Source of the DNA: Marmoricola sp. URHB0036
GTDB lineage: Bacteria > Actinomycetota > Actinomycetes > Propionibacteriales > Nocardioidaceae
DNA length: 64,000 nucleotides
NCBI RefSeq assembly: GCF_000426045.1
Contig: NZ_AUEP01000003.1
Span: 62,001 to 126,000 of the forward strand
Direction of reading: 5' to 3'
Shown: piece after piece, positions 45,297-53,635 of the stretch
Layout: every line of letters starts with the position of its first letter
Position numbering within the stretch: the stretch's first letter is position 1
The notes under the pieces: generated by a model
Told to the model about the DNA's origin: nothing
The model's input: only the letters and a program-made list of their open reading frames with translations
Database searches by the model: none
Translations under genes and position numbers: made by a program

Positions 45297-46046
45297 GTGA
45301 TCTCCGCACCCGACTCCGTCGCCGTCGAGGCGGTCGACGCCGCCCGCGCCGCGCTCGTCGCCGAGGTGGGCGCCGACGTCGTCGGTGAGCACCTGTCCGT
45401 GGGGTCGGAGTCCGAGGGGGCCGCCACCCACCACTTCGGCTGCCTGCAGGCGGGATATCCCGGCTGGGTGTGGGGCGTGACGGTGGCCCATGCTGACGGT
45501 CAGGACGGCGTCACGATCGACGAGATCGTGCTGCTGCCCGGTGACGAGGCGATCACCGCACCCGAGTGGGTGCCGTGGCGCGACCGCATCCAGCCCGGTG
45601 ACCTGTCACCCGGCGACCTGTTGCCCGCCGACGAGGACGACCCGCGACTCGTTCCGACGTACCTCGTCGGCCAGCGGCCCGACGACGACGAGGTGGAGGT
45701 CGTCGAGGAGGTCGGTCTCGGCCGGGCCCGGGTGCTCTCCATGGAGGGCCGCGACCTCGCCGCCCAACGGTGGTACGACGGTGACCAAGGTCCCGACGTC
45801 CCGCTCGCCCAGTCGGCTCCCGGCCGGTGCGGTGGCTGTGGCTTCCTGGTGCGTCTGGAAGGGCCCCTGTCCACGATGTTCGGGGTGTGCGCCAACGAGT
45901 ACGCCAATGACGACGGCCGCGTGGTCGCGCTCGACCACGGCTGCGGCGCCCACTCCGAGGCCCAGCTGCGCAAGAAGCAGCTCCCGCCGCCCATGCCCGA
46001 CCACGTCTTCGACACCGTCAGCCGGGACGACCTCGAGGAGTTCTAA
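45297..46046 (+). CDS. DUF3027 domain-containing protein
   Basis: A 249-residue actinobacterial DUF3027 protein. Landmarks are HFGCLQAGYPGWVWGVTV, VLLPGDEAITAPEWVPW and a C-terminal Cys block (GRCGGCGFLV, GVCANEYANDDGRVV, DHGCGAHSE) that could hold a metal. Function is unknown. It is divergent from the MFS gene and overlaps the next gene tail to tail by 4 bases. Confidence 0.86.
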   Translation: MISAPDSVAVEAVDAARAALVAEVGADVVGEHLSVGSESEGAATHHFGCLQAGYPGWVWGVTVAHADGQDGVTIDEIVLLPGDEAITAPEWVPWRDRIQPGDLSPGDLLPADEDDPRLVPTYLVGQRPDDDEVEVVEEVGLGRARVLSMEGRDLAAQRWYDGDQGPDVPLAQSAPGRCGGCGFLVRLEGPLSTMFGVCANEYANDDGRVVALDHGCGAHSEAQLRKKQLPPPMPDHVFDTVSRDDLEEF

Positions 46047-46594
46047 CCCGGTCGCGGGCCGACGACGTCGTAGGTCGCCGTCAGGAAGTCGCCGTTGCGC
46101 CCCAGCTCGACCAGCTTGAAGTCGTGTTGGCGGGGAAACAGCGGTCGTCCTGCGCCGAGCGTCACCGGCGCGATGGCCACGATCACCTGCTGCAGCCGGC
46201 CGATGTCGGCGAACTGACCGGCCAGGTCGCCGCCGCCGCAGACCCAGATGTCACGGTCACCGGCCGACTCGGCAATGGCTGCGTAGTGGTCCTCGACGGC
46301 GCCCGCGACGAACCGGACGTCGTGGTCGACCGGCTCGAAGTCGCGGTGGGTGAACACCCAGCAAGGCTGCTCGTAGGGCCAGGGCTCGCCGCTGCGCTCG
46401 AGGTGGTCACGGACCCACTGGTAGGTGGTGGCGCCCATGGTGATCGCACCGACGCCCTTGATGAACTCCTCGTAGCCGGCCGGCCCGCCCTCCTCGGTCT
46501 GCTGCTCGAAGAGCCAGTCGAGGGAGTCGTGCTCGTCGGCGAGGAAGCCGTCCAGCGTCATGGCTGTGAAGTAGAGCCCGCGAGTGGTTGCCAT
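46043..46594 (-). CDS. Dihydrofolate reductase-family (RibD C-terminal) protein
   Basis: NADPH-dependent reductase-like protein of 183 aa, RibD C-terminal/DHFR superfamily. The start TRGLYFTAMTLDGFLAD, the loop GAITMGATTYQWV and DIWVCGGGDLAGQF are the family blocks. Such single-domain 'YyaP/YwjB-like' members rarely have known substrates. It is followed downstream by DUF3027 in opposite orientation and preceded by DUF2530 on the same strand. Confidence 0.85.
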   Translation of the reverse strand: MATTRGLYFTAMTLDGFLADEHDSLDWLFEQQTEEGGPAGYEEFIKGVGAITMGATTYQWVRDHLERSGEPWPYEQPCWVFTHRDFEPVDHDVRFVAGAVEDHYAAIAESAGDRDIWVCGGGDLAGQFADIGRLQQVIVAIAPVTLGAGRPLFPRQHDFKLVELGRNGDFLTATYDVVGPRPG

Positions 46595-46630
46595 CGACGC
46601 AGTCTGCGTCCGACCACCGACAGGTCCGGT

Positions 46631-46912
46631 TCAGTCGGTGCCTTCCTGGCGACGCTTGCGGCGGCGTCGGCAGTGGTCCCACCCGACCAGGCCGAGACCG
46701 AAGCCGGCCACGCAGGTCCACAGCCACCACAGATGGCCGTCGTCCTCGAGGCGCCCGTAGAACGGGAGGAGCAGGACGAAGGCAATCGCCCAGAAGGCGG
46801 TGCCGACCTGCATGGTGCGGATTCCGTCGAGGTCCAGCGGCTCGACCGGGGCGACCACGTAGGTGCGGTTGCCGATCTCGTGCACCATCGGCTGGTCGTC
46901 CTCGGGAAGCAT
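46631..46912 (-). CDS. DUF2530 small membrane protein
   Basis: A 93-residue protein with two membrane segments (TAFWAIAFVLLLPF and LWTCVAGFGLGLVGW) and a basic tail CRRRRKRRQ. It fits actinobacterial DUF2530, function unknown. It is divergent from the purine permease (73 bases between starts), a pairing common in related genomes. Confidence 0.82.
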   Translation of the reverse strand: MLPEDDQPMVHEIGNRTYVVAPVEPLDLDGIRTMQVGTAFWAIAFVLLLPFYGRLEDDGHLWWLWTCVAGFGLGLVGWDHCRRRRKRRQEGTD

Positions 46913-46985
46913 GCGCCAAATCTAACCTGCTCGAATTGACGCGCCTGTAACACCGGGCAGGCCGCGGTCTGGTTGGATCACGCGC

Positions 46986-48413
46986 GTGGACAAGTTCTTC
47001 AAGATCACCGAGCGTGGTTCGACCGTCGGGCGTGAGGTCCGCGGTGGGGTCGTCACCTTCTTCACGATGGCCTACATCATCGTGCTCAACCCGCTGATCC
47101 TCGGCTTCGCCAAGGACGTCGACGGGAAGTTCCTCGGCGGCGGGTCCGCGCCCAACCTCGCGATGATCGCGGCCGGTACGGCGCTGGTGGCCGGCGTCAT
47201 GACGATCCTGATGGGCGTGGTGGCCAACTTCCCCCTGGCACTCGCGACCGGGCTTGGGCTGAACGCGTTCGTGGCGTTCTCGATTGCCACCCAGATGACC
47301 TGGGCCGACGCCATGGGGCTGATCGTGCTCGAGGGGATCGTGATCCTCGTGCTGGTGCTCACCGGCTTCCGGGAGGCGGTCTTCCACGCCGTACCCGCCC
47401 AGCTGAAGGTCGCCATCTCCGTCGGCATCGGCCTGTTCATCGCCCTGATCGGTTTCGTCGACGCGGGATTCGTACGCCGCATCCCCGATGCCGCCAACAC
47501 CACGGTGCCGGTCCAGCTCGGGCCCAGCGGCAGCCTGCAGGGGTGGCCGGTCCTGGTGTTCTGCTTCGGCCTCGCGCTGGTGATCTCGCTCTGGGTGCTG
47601 CGCGTCAAGGGCGCCATCCTGATCTCGATCATCGTCACGACGGTGGTCGCGATGATCGTGGAGGCGATCGGCAGCTTCGGCGCCGGCGGCGCAAAGAACC
47701 CCACCGGCTGGGGCCTGACCGTGCCGAAGTTCCCCGACAAGATCTTCGACACCCCCGACTTCGGGACGCTCGGTGAGTTCAACCTGTTCGACTCGTTCGC
47801 CTCGGTCGGCGCCGTCGCCGCGATCCTGCTGATCTTCACGCTGATGCTGGCCGACTTCTTCGACACGATGGGAACGATGACCGCGATCGGCGCCGAGGCC
47901 GGGCTGCTGGACGCCGACGGCGCTCCGCCGAACACGCGGAGCATCCTGGTGGTCGACTCGCTCGCCGCCGTGGCCGGTGGTGCCGGCGGTGTCTCGTCGA
48001 ACACCTCCTACATCGAGTCCGCGTCGGGCGTCGGTGAGGGTGCGCGCACCGGGCTGGCCTCGGTGGTGACCGGCGTGCTGTTCCTGTTCGCGATCTTCCT
48101 GGCTCCGCTGGTCGCAGTGATCCCGAGCGAGGCCGCCGTACCCGCCCTGGTGCTGGTCGGCTTCCTGATGATGCAGCAGGTCAAGGGCATCTCCTGGGAC
48201 GACCTCGAGATCGCCATCCCGGCGTTCCTCACGATCGTGCTGATGCCGTTCACCTACTCGATCACGGTCGGCATCGGCGCCGGCTTCCTGAGCTACGTGC
48301 TGATCAAGGTCGTCAAGGGCAAGACCGGCGCCATCCACCCGCTCCTCTGGGTGATCAGCGTGCTGTTCATCGCGTACTTCGCGATCAACCCGCTGACCGA
48401 CCTGCTCACGTAG
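46986..48413 (+). CDS. NCS2-family purine permease
   Basis: Nucleobase:cation symporter of 475 aa (AzgA/PbuG branch), likely for hypoxanthine, guanine or adenine. It opens with FFKITERGSTVGREVRGG and TFFTMAYIIVLNP, then ATGLGLNAFVAF and the signature DFFDTMGTMTAIGAEAG. About 12-14 membrane segments. GTG 46986 is the start. The structured hairpin element begins 4 bases past its stop, so this is the end of the transcript. Confidence 0.92.
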   Translation: MDKFFKITERGSTVGREVRGGVVTFFTMAYIIVLNPLILGFAKDVDGKFLGGGSAPNLAMIAAGTALVAGVMTILMGVVANFPLALATGLGLNAFVAFSIATQMTWADAMGLIVLEGIVILVLVLTGFREAVFHAVPAQLKVAISVGIGLFIALIGFVDAGFVRRIPDAANTTVPVQLGPSGSLQGWPVLVFCFGLALVISLWVLRVKGAILISIIVTTVVAMIVEAIGSFGAGGAKNPTGWGLTVPKFPDKIFDTPDFGTLGEFNLFDSFASVGAVAAILLIFTLMLADFFDTMGTMTAIGAEAGLLDADGAPPNTRSILVVDSLAAVAGGAGGVSSNTSYIESASGVGEGARTGLASVVTGVLFLFAIFLAPLVAVIPSEAAVPALVLVGFLMMQQVKGISWDDLEIAIPAFLTIVLMPFTYSITVGIGAGFLSYVLIKVVKGKTGAIHPLLWVISVLFIAYFAINPLTDLLT

Positions 48414-48417
48414 CGGC

Positions 48418-48449
48418 GGCGGTTTCCCCGGCCGCCCGGGGAAACTGCC
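48418..48449. terminator. GTTTCCCCGG hairpin after the purine permease
   Basis: A 14-bp stem with one G-T pair (48418-48431 with 48436-48449) and a 4-base loop sits 4 bases past the stop. No long T-run follows. It is the first half of a two-hairpin element also found after pdxH. Confidence 0.65.
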
Positions 48450-48500
48450 ACCGGAAGGGCGAAACATCGCCCGCCCGCCTCCAGAACCACCCGCCAGCCT
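48418..48500. repeat. Two-hairpin intergenic element, copy A
   Basis: Hairpin 1 (above), then hairpin 2 GGGCG-aaacat-CGCCC (48457-48472), then the tail GCCTCCAGAACCACCCGCCAG. The pdxH-tetR gap carries the same layout with different but still paired bases in hairpin 2. Structured DNA or RNA is likely. Confidence 0.6.
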
Positions 48501-48537
48501 CCCCGAAATGTCCGGGTGGACCGTGCCCTTCGAAATA

Positions 48538-48565
48538 CTTAGCCCGGGTAATGAGTTATGCTAAG
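48538..48565 (+). promoter_or_regulatory. MarR promoter with inverted repeat
   Basis: CTTAGC (48538-48543) and GCTAAG (48560-48565) are perfect 6-bp arms. The -10 TATGCT (48557-48562) overlaps the right arm and the marR ATG follows 8 bases later, suggesting a leaderless, autoregulated transcript. No clear -35 was found. Confidence 0.5.
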
Positions 48566-48570
48566 CAACT

Positions 48571-49023
48571 ATGACCCCCACCGTACAGATGGCCTCGCGC
48601 ACCGACTCCGGGCTCGCCAGCGAGCTGCGGCTGTCGGTGATGCGGCTGTCGCGACGGCTGCGGGGCGAGCGCCAGCCTGACAACACCCTCAGCGTCGCTG
48701 CGCTGAGCGCGCTCGGAGTGCTGTTCCGCGAGGGCGAGTGCACCATCGGCACCTTGGCCGCCCACGAGCGCGTGCAGCCGCCGTCGATGACGCGCACCGT
48801 GAACTGCCTGGTCGAGGAGGGGTACGCCGCCCGCCGGCCGCATGCCAAGGACGGGCGCCAGGTGCTCGTCGACCTCACTGACATGGGCCGGGAGATCCTC
48901 CTGGCCGACCGGCGTCGCCGCGACGCCTGGCTCGCCCAGCGACTGCGCGAGCTGACCCCCGACGAACGTGCCCTCCTCCGTGAGGTCGCCCCGCTTCTCC
49001 AACGATTGGCCACCACTAGTTGA
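48571..49023 (+). CDS. MarR-family transcriptional regulator
   Basis: Winged-helix regulator of 150 aa. LRLSVMRLSRRLRG is the first helix, CTIGTLAAHERVQPPSMTRTVNCLVEEGY the recognition region and RRPHAKDGRQVLVDLTDMG the wing. MarR proteins usually respond to small phenolics or drugs. Its stop overlaps the MFS transporter start (TTGA), so it likely controls that efflux pump and the genes after it. Confidence 0.9.
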   Translation: MTPTVQMASRTDSGLASELRLSVMRLSRRLRGERQPDNTLSVAALSALGVLFREGECTIGTLAAHERVQPPSMTRTVNCLVEEGYAARRPHAKDGRQVLVDLTDMGREILLADRRRRDAWLAQRLRELTPDERALLREVAPLLQRLATTS

Positions 49024-50297
49024 GTCCCACATTCCGCGCCCTGCAGAACCACAACTACCGCCTGTACGCCATGGGCGGTGTCGTGTCGAACACCGGCACC
49101 TGGATGCAGCGCGTGGCACAGGACTGGCTGGTCGTGCTGCTCGCCGTCAACGACGGGACTTCCCTGGGCATCACGACCGGTCTCCAGTTCCTGCCTGCCC
49201 TGCTCCTCTCGCCGTACGCCGGCCTGGTGGCCGACCGCGTCCCCAAGCTGCGACTCCTCCAGGTCACCCAGACGGTGATGGCGCTCACCGCCCTCCTGCT
49301 GGGTGTCCTCGCGATCACCGGCACCGTCGAGGTGTGGCACGTCTACGTGCTGGCCTTCGTCTTCGGCACCGGCTCCGCCTTCGACGCGCCGGCGCGGCAG
49401 AGCTTCGTCAGCGAGATGGTCGGACCCGACGACCTCAGCAATGCGGTCGGCCTCAACTCCGCGTCCTTCAACGCCGCCCGGTTGGCCGGCCCGGCCGTCG
49501 CTGGTCTGCTGATCGGCGCTTTCGGCGGCGGGGTCAGGGCCACGGGCTTCGTCATCCTGGTCAACGCGGTCAGCTACGTCGCCGTGGTCATCGCGCTTCG
49601 ATCGATGACGGTCGCTGACCTCCAGGTCGTCGACCGGCAGCCGCGGCACAAGGGCCAGATCCGCGACGCGCTGCGCTACCTGCGCGGACGTCCCGACCTG
49701 TTGCTGATCATGAGCGTGGTGTTCTTCGCGGGCACCTTCGGGCTGAACTTCCAGATGACCTCGGCCCTGATGGCGACACACGTCTTCCACAAGGGCGCGA
49801 CCGAGTACGGCCTGCTCGGATCGATCATGGCCATCGGTTCGCTGACCGGGGCACTGCTCGCGGCCCGTCGTACCCACATCCGGCTGCGACTCGTCGTGGG
49901 CGCCGCGCTCGTGTTCGGGGTGGTGGAGATCGCGGCCGGCCTGATGCCGACGTACCTCGCCTACGCGGCCATCGTGCCGCTGCTCGGCCTCACCGCCCTG
50001 ACGATGATCACGGCCGCCAACACCACCATGCAGCTGGCCACGGCGCCGGGGCTGCGCGGTCGGGTGATGGCGCTCTACCTGATGGTGTTCATGGGCGGCA
50101 CCCCTCTCGGGTCGCCGTTCATCGGCTGGCTCGGTGAGCAGTTCGGTGCCCGCTGGACACTGCTCGGCGGCGGCAGCCTGACGATCCTCGGAGTGCTCGC
50201 CTCGGTCGCCGTCTTCACCCGCGGACCGGGCATGCTCAAGCGCCGGGTGGTCACCCACGAGTCCGCCATGGAGGAGCCCGTAGGCTCGGCTGCATGA
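49020..50297 (+). CDS. MFS exporter, EntS/DHA3-like
   Basis: Permease of 425 aa. FRALQNHNYRLYAMGGVVSNTGTWMQRVAQDWLV (shown to the family opening) fits EntS-type efflux proteins, as does ALLLSPYAGLVADRVPKLRLL. Twelve segments. The TTG start overlaps the MarR stop by 4 bases. The stop overlaps the start of a 28-residue membrane peptide (ATGA). Confidence 0.88.
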   Translation: MSPTFRALQNHNYRLYAMGGVVSNTGTWMQRVAQDWLVVLLAVNDGTSLGITTGLQFLPALLLSPYAGLVADRVPKLRLLQVTQTVMALTALLLGVLAITGTVEVWHVYVLAFVFGTGSAFDAPARQSFVSEMVGPDDLSNAVGLNSASFNAARLAGPAVAGLLIGAFGGGVRATGFVILVNAVSYVAVVIALRSMTVADLQVVDRQPRHKGQIRDALRYLRGRPDLLLIMSVVFFAGTFGLNFQMTSALMATHVFHKGATEYGLLGSIMAIGSLTGALLAARRTHIRLRLVVGAALVFGVVEIAAGLMPTYLAYAAIVPLLGLTALTMITAANTTMQLATAPGLRGRVMALYLMVFMGGTPLGSPFIGWLGEQFGARWTLLGGGSLTILGVLASVAVFTRGPGMLKRRVVTHESAMEEPVGSAA

Positions 50298-50380
50298 ACC
50301 CCCGGTGCCGGCGACTCGTGATCCCGGTCGCCCTCGGTGGGTTGATCCTCATCGTCGTGATCGCCGCCCTGGTCAAGTAG
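50294..50380 (+). CDS. 28-residue single-pass membrane peptide
   Basis: A short reading frame: MNPRCRRLVIPVALGGLI, then a run of Leu/Ile/Val/Ala ending in VK. Its ATG overlaps the MFS stop by 4 bases. A TAGGCT -10-like box (50281-50286) ends 7 bases before the ATG, so it could also be leaderless. A positively charged N-terminus and one membrane helix suggest a small membrane protein, perhaps with the exporter. It lies 9 bases before the methyltransferase gene. Confidence 0.6.
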   Translation: MNPRCRRLVIPVALGGLILIVVIAALVK

Positions 50381-50389
50381 GGGTCCGGC

Positions 50390-51598
50390 ATGGCCGAACC
50401 ACTTCTGCGGGCCCTGTCCCGACTGCGCAGCGAGATCCTCGACGACGAGCACCTCGTCCGCGCGCTCGCGTCGGGGCGTCGCCGCGGTCAGCCGGAGCCC
50501 CGCTGGCGCCGCATCGAGCTGAGGTACGTCGACCTCAAGGCCGGTCGCCACCTCCAGCTCACGGCGTACGACGACACCCAGGCCCACGTCTCCAACCATG
50601 CCGACCCTCGCGAGGTGCTCGACGACCTGCTCGAGGAGCCGTTCGCCAACTGGCACGTCGAGACCTCCACCGCGACCCATCAGCTGCGGGTGACCAAGAA
50701 GGGTCAGGCCCTGCTGCACACGGCCGAGCGGAAGGCGCCGGTCGCCGCGCGGCGCAGCCACGACCAGGCCAAGGAGCGGCTGCTGCCCGAGGACCACCCG
50801 GCCCTGGTCGCGCTCGGCATCTCCGACGCCCAGGGGCGGGTCAAGCCGTCGCGGCAGGGGAAGTACCGGCAGGTCGAGGAGTTCCTCCGCGCCCTCTCGG
50901 TCGCCATCGACGACGCGCAGCGCACGGGCAAGCTGCGTACCCCCACCGCCGAGGACCCGCTGCGGGTGGTCGATCTCGGCTGCGGCAACGCCTACCTCAC
51001 CTTCGCCGCGCACGCCTGGCTGCACGAGCAGCTTCCGGTGCGGCTGGTCGGGGTCGACGTCAAGGAGCAGTCGCGTCGCCACAACACCGAGGTCGCCGAG
51101 CGGCTGGGCGTCGCCGACGAGCTCAGCTTCGTCGCAGCCGGCATCCGCGAGGCCGTCCTGGAGGAGCGACCGGACGTCGTGCTCGCCCTGCACGCGTGCG
51201 ACACCGCGACCGACGATGCCCTGCTGCGTGCGGTCGACTGGGAGGCCGACCTGGTCCTAGCAGCCCCGTGCTGCCATCACGATATTTCCGCACAATTACG
51301 CAGAGTTCCGACACCGGTGGGCTACACCAGTTTGACCCGAGACGGGATTTTGCGGGAGAGATTGGCCGACACGTTGACCGACGCCCTGCGCGCGGCCATC
51401 CTGCGTCTGGTTGGTTACCGCGTGGACGTCGTCGAATTCGTCGACAGCGCGCACACGCCACGCAACACCTTGTTGCGTGCGGTGCGCACCGGCTCTTCCC
51501 CCCGGGAGCTGGATCGCGCGGAGTACGACGAGCTGGTGTCGACCTGGCACCTGCACCCGCAGCTGGCGGAGCTGCTGGAAAGGGGGGATCCGCAGTGA
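50390..51598 (+). CDS. SAM-dependent methyltransferase, Methyltransf_32/GSTCD-like
   Basis: A 402-residue protein. Residues ~185-330 hold the Rossmann methyltransferase with DLGCGNAYLTF, VGVDVKEQ and the hallmark APCCHHD. A preceding ~180-residue region is specific to this group. RNA or protein substrates are suspected for the family. One stretch, about 51256-51500, uses AT-rich codons (ATT, TTG, AGA, TTA at codon 303), unlike the rest. Confidence 0.88.
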   Translation: MAEPLLRALSRLRSEILDDEHLVRALASGRRRGQPEPRWRRIELRYVDLKAGRHLQLTAYDDTQAHVSNHADPREVLDDLLEEPFANWHVETSTATHQLRVTKKGQALLHTAERKAPVAARRSHDQAKERLLPEDHPALVALGISDAQGRVKPSRQGKYRQVEEFLRALSVAIDDAQRTGKLRTPTAEDPLRVVDLGCGNAYLTFAAHAWLHEQLPVRLVGVDVKEQSRRHNTEVAERLGVADELSFVAAGIREAVLEERPDVVLALHACDTATDDALLRAVDWEADLVLAAPCCHHDISAQLRRVPTPVGYTSLTRDGILRERLADTLTDALRAAILRLVGYRVDVVEFVDSAHTPRNTLLRAVRTGSSPRELDRAEYDELVSTWHLHPQLAELLERGDPQ

Positions 51599-52638
51599 AG
51601 TGGCGCCCACGACATGCTTGGGCCACCGTCAGCCTGCTCGCGAGCCTGTGCTTCACGCCGCTCGCCGCAGGTGCAGCGGTCACCCCTGGAGTCGTGCCGC
51701 TCCGCGACGCCCGGATCAACGAGGCGAGTGCCCTGGTCGACCTCGGCTCGATCTGGGTGACCAGCAACGACTCCGGTGACAGCGGCCGCTTGTTCGTGAT
51801 CAGCCCACGGAGCGGCCGGACCATCGGACTGGTCCGCTTCCGCACCAAGGTGGTCGACGTCGAGGCGCTCGCGCCTGCGGGCCCCAGTGCGGTCTGGGTG
51901 GGCGACATCGGCGACAACGACAACAAGCGCCGCTCGATCCAGGTGTTCCGGGTGACGGTCGGCCCCGATCTCATCGACGTCACACCGCGCCGCTACACGC
52001 TCGTCTACCCCAAGGGGCAGCACCCCAACGCCGAGTCGATGTTCGTCGACCGTGAGGGCCGGCTGCACGTCATCACCAAGAACATCGGCGGTGGCGTCGT
52101 CTACCGCGCGCCGGCCCCGCTGAGCAGCACCAAGCCCAACCGCTTGCAGGCGGTCGGCCGCGTCGCCGAGTACGCCACCGACGCTGCCCGCTCCCGCGAC
52201 GGGCGACACCTGATCGTGCGTGGTCCCGAGTTCGCCGGGGTCTACACCCTGCCCGGGTTGCAGCGGGTGGGGGCCATCCGGCTGCCGCTCCAGCCCCAGG
52301 GCGAGGGCATCGCGGTCGGCCCGACCGGCAAGATCCGGGTCGACAGCGAGGGGGTGCACAGCGCCGTCCGCGAGGTCGCCCTGCCGCCGGCCCTGCTCAA
52401 GGTCTTCGACCCCGCGCTCGCACCGCCGCCGCCCACCGCGTCCCCCAGCCCCAGCCCCAGCGCCAGTCCCAGCCCGTCGCCGACCCCCTCACCCACGCCG
52501 GCGAGCAGCGGCTCCGACTCCTCGTCCAGCGGCACCATCGGGTCGATCGACCCGCCTTGGCTGATGTGGACCATCCCGGCCGTGATCGGCGTCGGTGCTC
52601 TCGGCATCGGCCTCGGACTCAGGAGAAGAGCCGAATGA
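51595..52638 (+). CDS. Exported membrane-anchored protein with SP-rich linker
   Basis: A 347-residue protein: signal peptide ~1-28, a ~240-residue beta-rich domain (VTSNDSGDSGRLFVI, VWVGDIGDNDNKR, FAGVYTLPGL) like a beta-propeller, a Pro-Ser linker, then a C-terminal membrane helix and RRRAE. No LPXTG. GTG 51595 is preceded by a G-rich RBS and overlaps the methyltransferase stop; it is also coupled to the macrodomain gene. Confidence 0.8.
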   Translation: MKWRPRHAWATVSLLASLCFTPLAAGAAVTPGVVPLRDARINEASALVDLGSIWVTSNDSGDSGRLFVISPRSGRTIGLVRFRTKVVDVEALAPAGPSAVWVGDIGDNDNKRRSIQVFRVTVGPDLIDVTPRRYTLVYPKGQHPNAESMFVDREGRLHVITKNIGGGVVYRAPAPLSSTKPNRLQAVGRVAEYATDAARSRDGRHLIVRGPEFAGVYTLPGLQRVGAIRLPLQPQGEGIAVGPTGKIRVDSEGVHSAVREVALPPALLKVFDPALAPPPPTASPSPSPSASPSPSPTPSPTPASSGSDSSSSGTIGSIDPPWLMWTIPAVIGVGALGIGLGLRRRAE

Positions 52639-53126
52639 GGCTGACCGCCGTACAGGGAGACATCACCGTCCAGGACGTCGACGCCGTGGTCAACGCGGCC
52701 AACCGGGCGATGCGCGGTGGTGGTGGCGTCGACGGCGCCATCCACCGTGCCGGTGGGCCGGAGATCCTCGCGGACAGCAAGCGGCGCTTCCCGCACGGCC
52801 TCGCCACCGGTCAGGCCGGGTGGACCACCGCCGGGGCCATGGCTGCGCAGTGGGTGATCCACGTGGTCGGCCCCAACTTCACGGCGGGGGAACGCGACCG
52901 GTCGCTGCTCACCTCCTGCTACAGCAACGCGTTGGCGGTCGCCGACGAGCTCGGCGCTCGCACGATCGCCTTCCCGCTCGTGTCGGCCGGCATCTACGGC
53001 TGGCCCAAGGACGACGCCGTCGCCGCCGCCGTCGAGACACTCTCCTCGACCGCCACTCAGGTCGAGGAGGCCCGCATCGTGGCCTTCGACGCCGCGACGT
53101 ACGAGCTGGTCAGCGCGGCGCTCTAA
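52635..53126 (+). CDS. Macrodomain protein (ADP-ribosyl/O-acetyl-ADP-ribose hydrolase-like)
   Basis: A 163-residue single macrodomain. VQGDITVQDVDAVVNAANRAMRGGGGV and the second loop FPLVSAGIYGWP show the two ADP-ribose-binding motifs. Such proteins remove ADP-ribose or O-acetyl-ADP-ribose esters. ATG 52635 overlaps the upstream stop. It ends the operon and overlaps the flavin reductase gene tail to tail by 4 bases. Confidence 0.9.
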   Translation: MRLTAVQGDITVQDVDAVVNAANRAMRGGGGVDGAIHRAGGPEILADSKRRFPHGLATGQAGWTTAGAMAAQWVIHVVGPNFTAGERDRSLLTSCYSNALAVADELGARTIAFPLVSAGIYGWPKDDAVAAAVETLSSTATQVEEARIVAFDAATYELVSAAL

Positions 53127-53635
53127 CCGGTCGGGGGATCGGCGCGCTCGTCGGCCTCGTGGCCCGGTGTGAGGTGCTGGACCTGCGAGAGGCGCAGCGG
53201 CGTGAAGCCGCCGCTGGTCGTCGCCTCGAGGCACTCCGTGGTGACGCACACGTGGTCGCCGCCCTCGTCCAGCAAGGCCACCCGGGTGAGCACCATCCGG
53301 TGCGGGCACCGCTCGAGCAGGGGTACGCCGTCGACACCGTCGAGGACATCGATGTCCGCGAACTTGTCGACGTCCTCGCCGGTCAGGGTGCCGAAGTGCT
53401 CGGCCACGTCGAGGTCGTCCTCGGTGAGGAAGTGCACGGCGAGATGGGTGGAACGCAGCGCCACCCGGTAGGTGTGGTTGGCCTTGGACAGCCACAGGCA
53501 GTAGCGCTCCGGCTCGATGGCCGACTGGGCGTGGAAGCCGACCAGGCACCCCGCCCGCTCACCCGCGACAGCGGTGGTGACGACCGCCATCGGCCCGTCC
53601 AGCGAGGCCATCAGTGAGTCGAAGGCGTCAGTCAT
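53123..53635 (-). CDS. Flavin reductase-like protein
   Basis: FMN-binding split-barrel protein of 170 aa. MAVVTTAVAGERAGCLVGFHAQSAIEPERY is the family opening and HLAVHFLTEDD a conserved strand. It likely reduces flavin or acts as an oxygenase partner. The gene overlaps the reductase gene upstream by 8 bases, so the two are co-translated. Confidence 0.85.
   Translation of the reverse strand: MTDAFDSLMASLDGPMAVVTTAVAGERAGCLVGFHAQSAIEPERYCLWLSKANHTYRVALRSTHLAVHFLTEDDLDVAEHFGTLTGEDVDKFADIDVLDGVDGVPLLERCPHRMVLTRVALLDEGGDHVCVTTECLEATTSGGFTPLRLSQVQHLTPGHEADERADPPTG

Noticed and set aside
52430-52520. A DNA tandem repeat
   Set aside because: It is the Pro-Ser linker of the exported protein; the repeat follows the reading frame.
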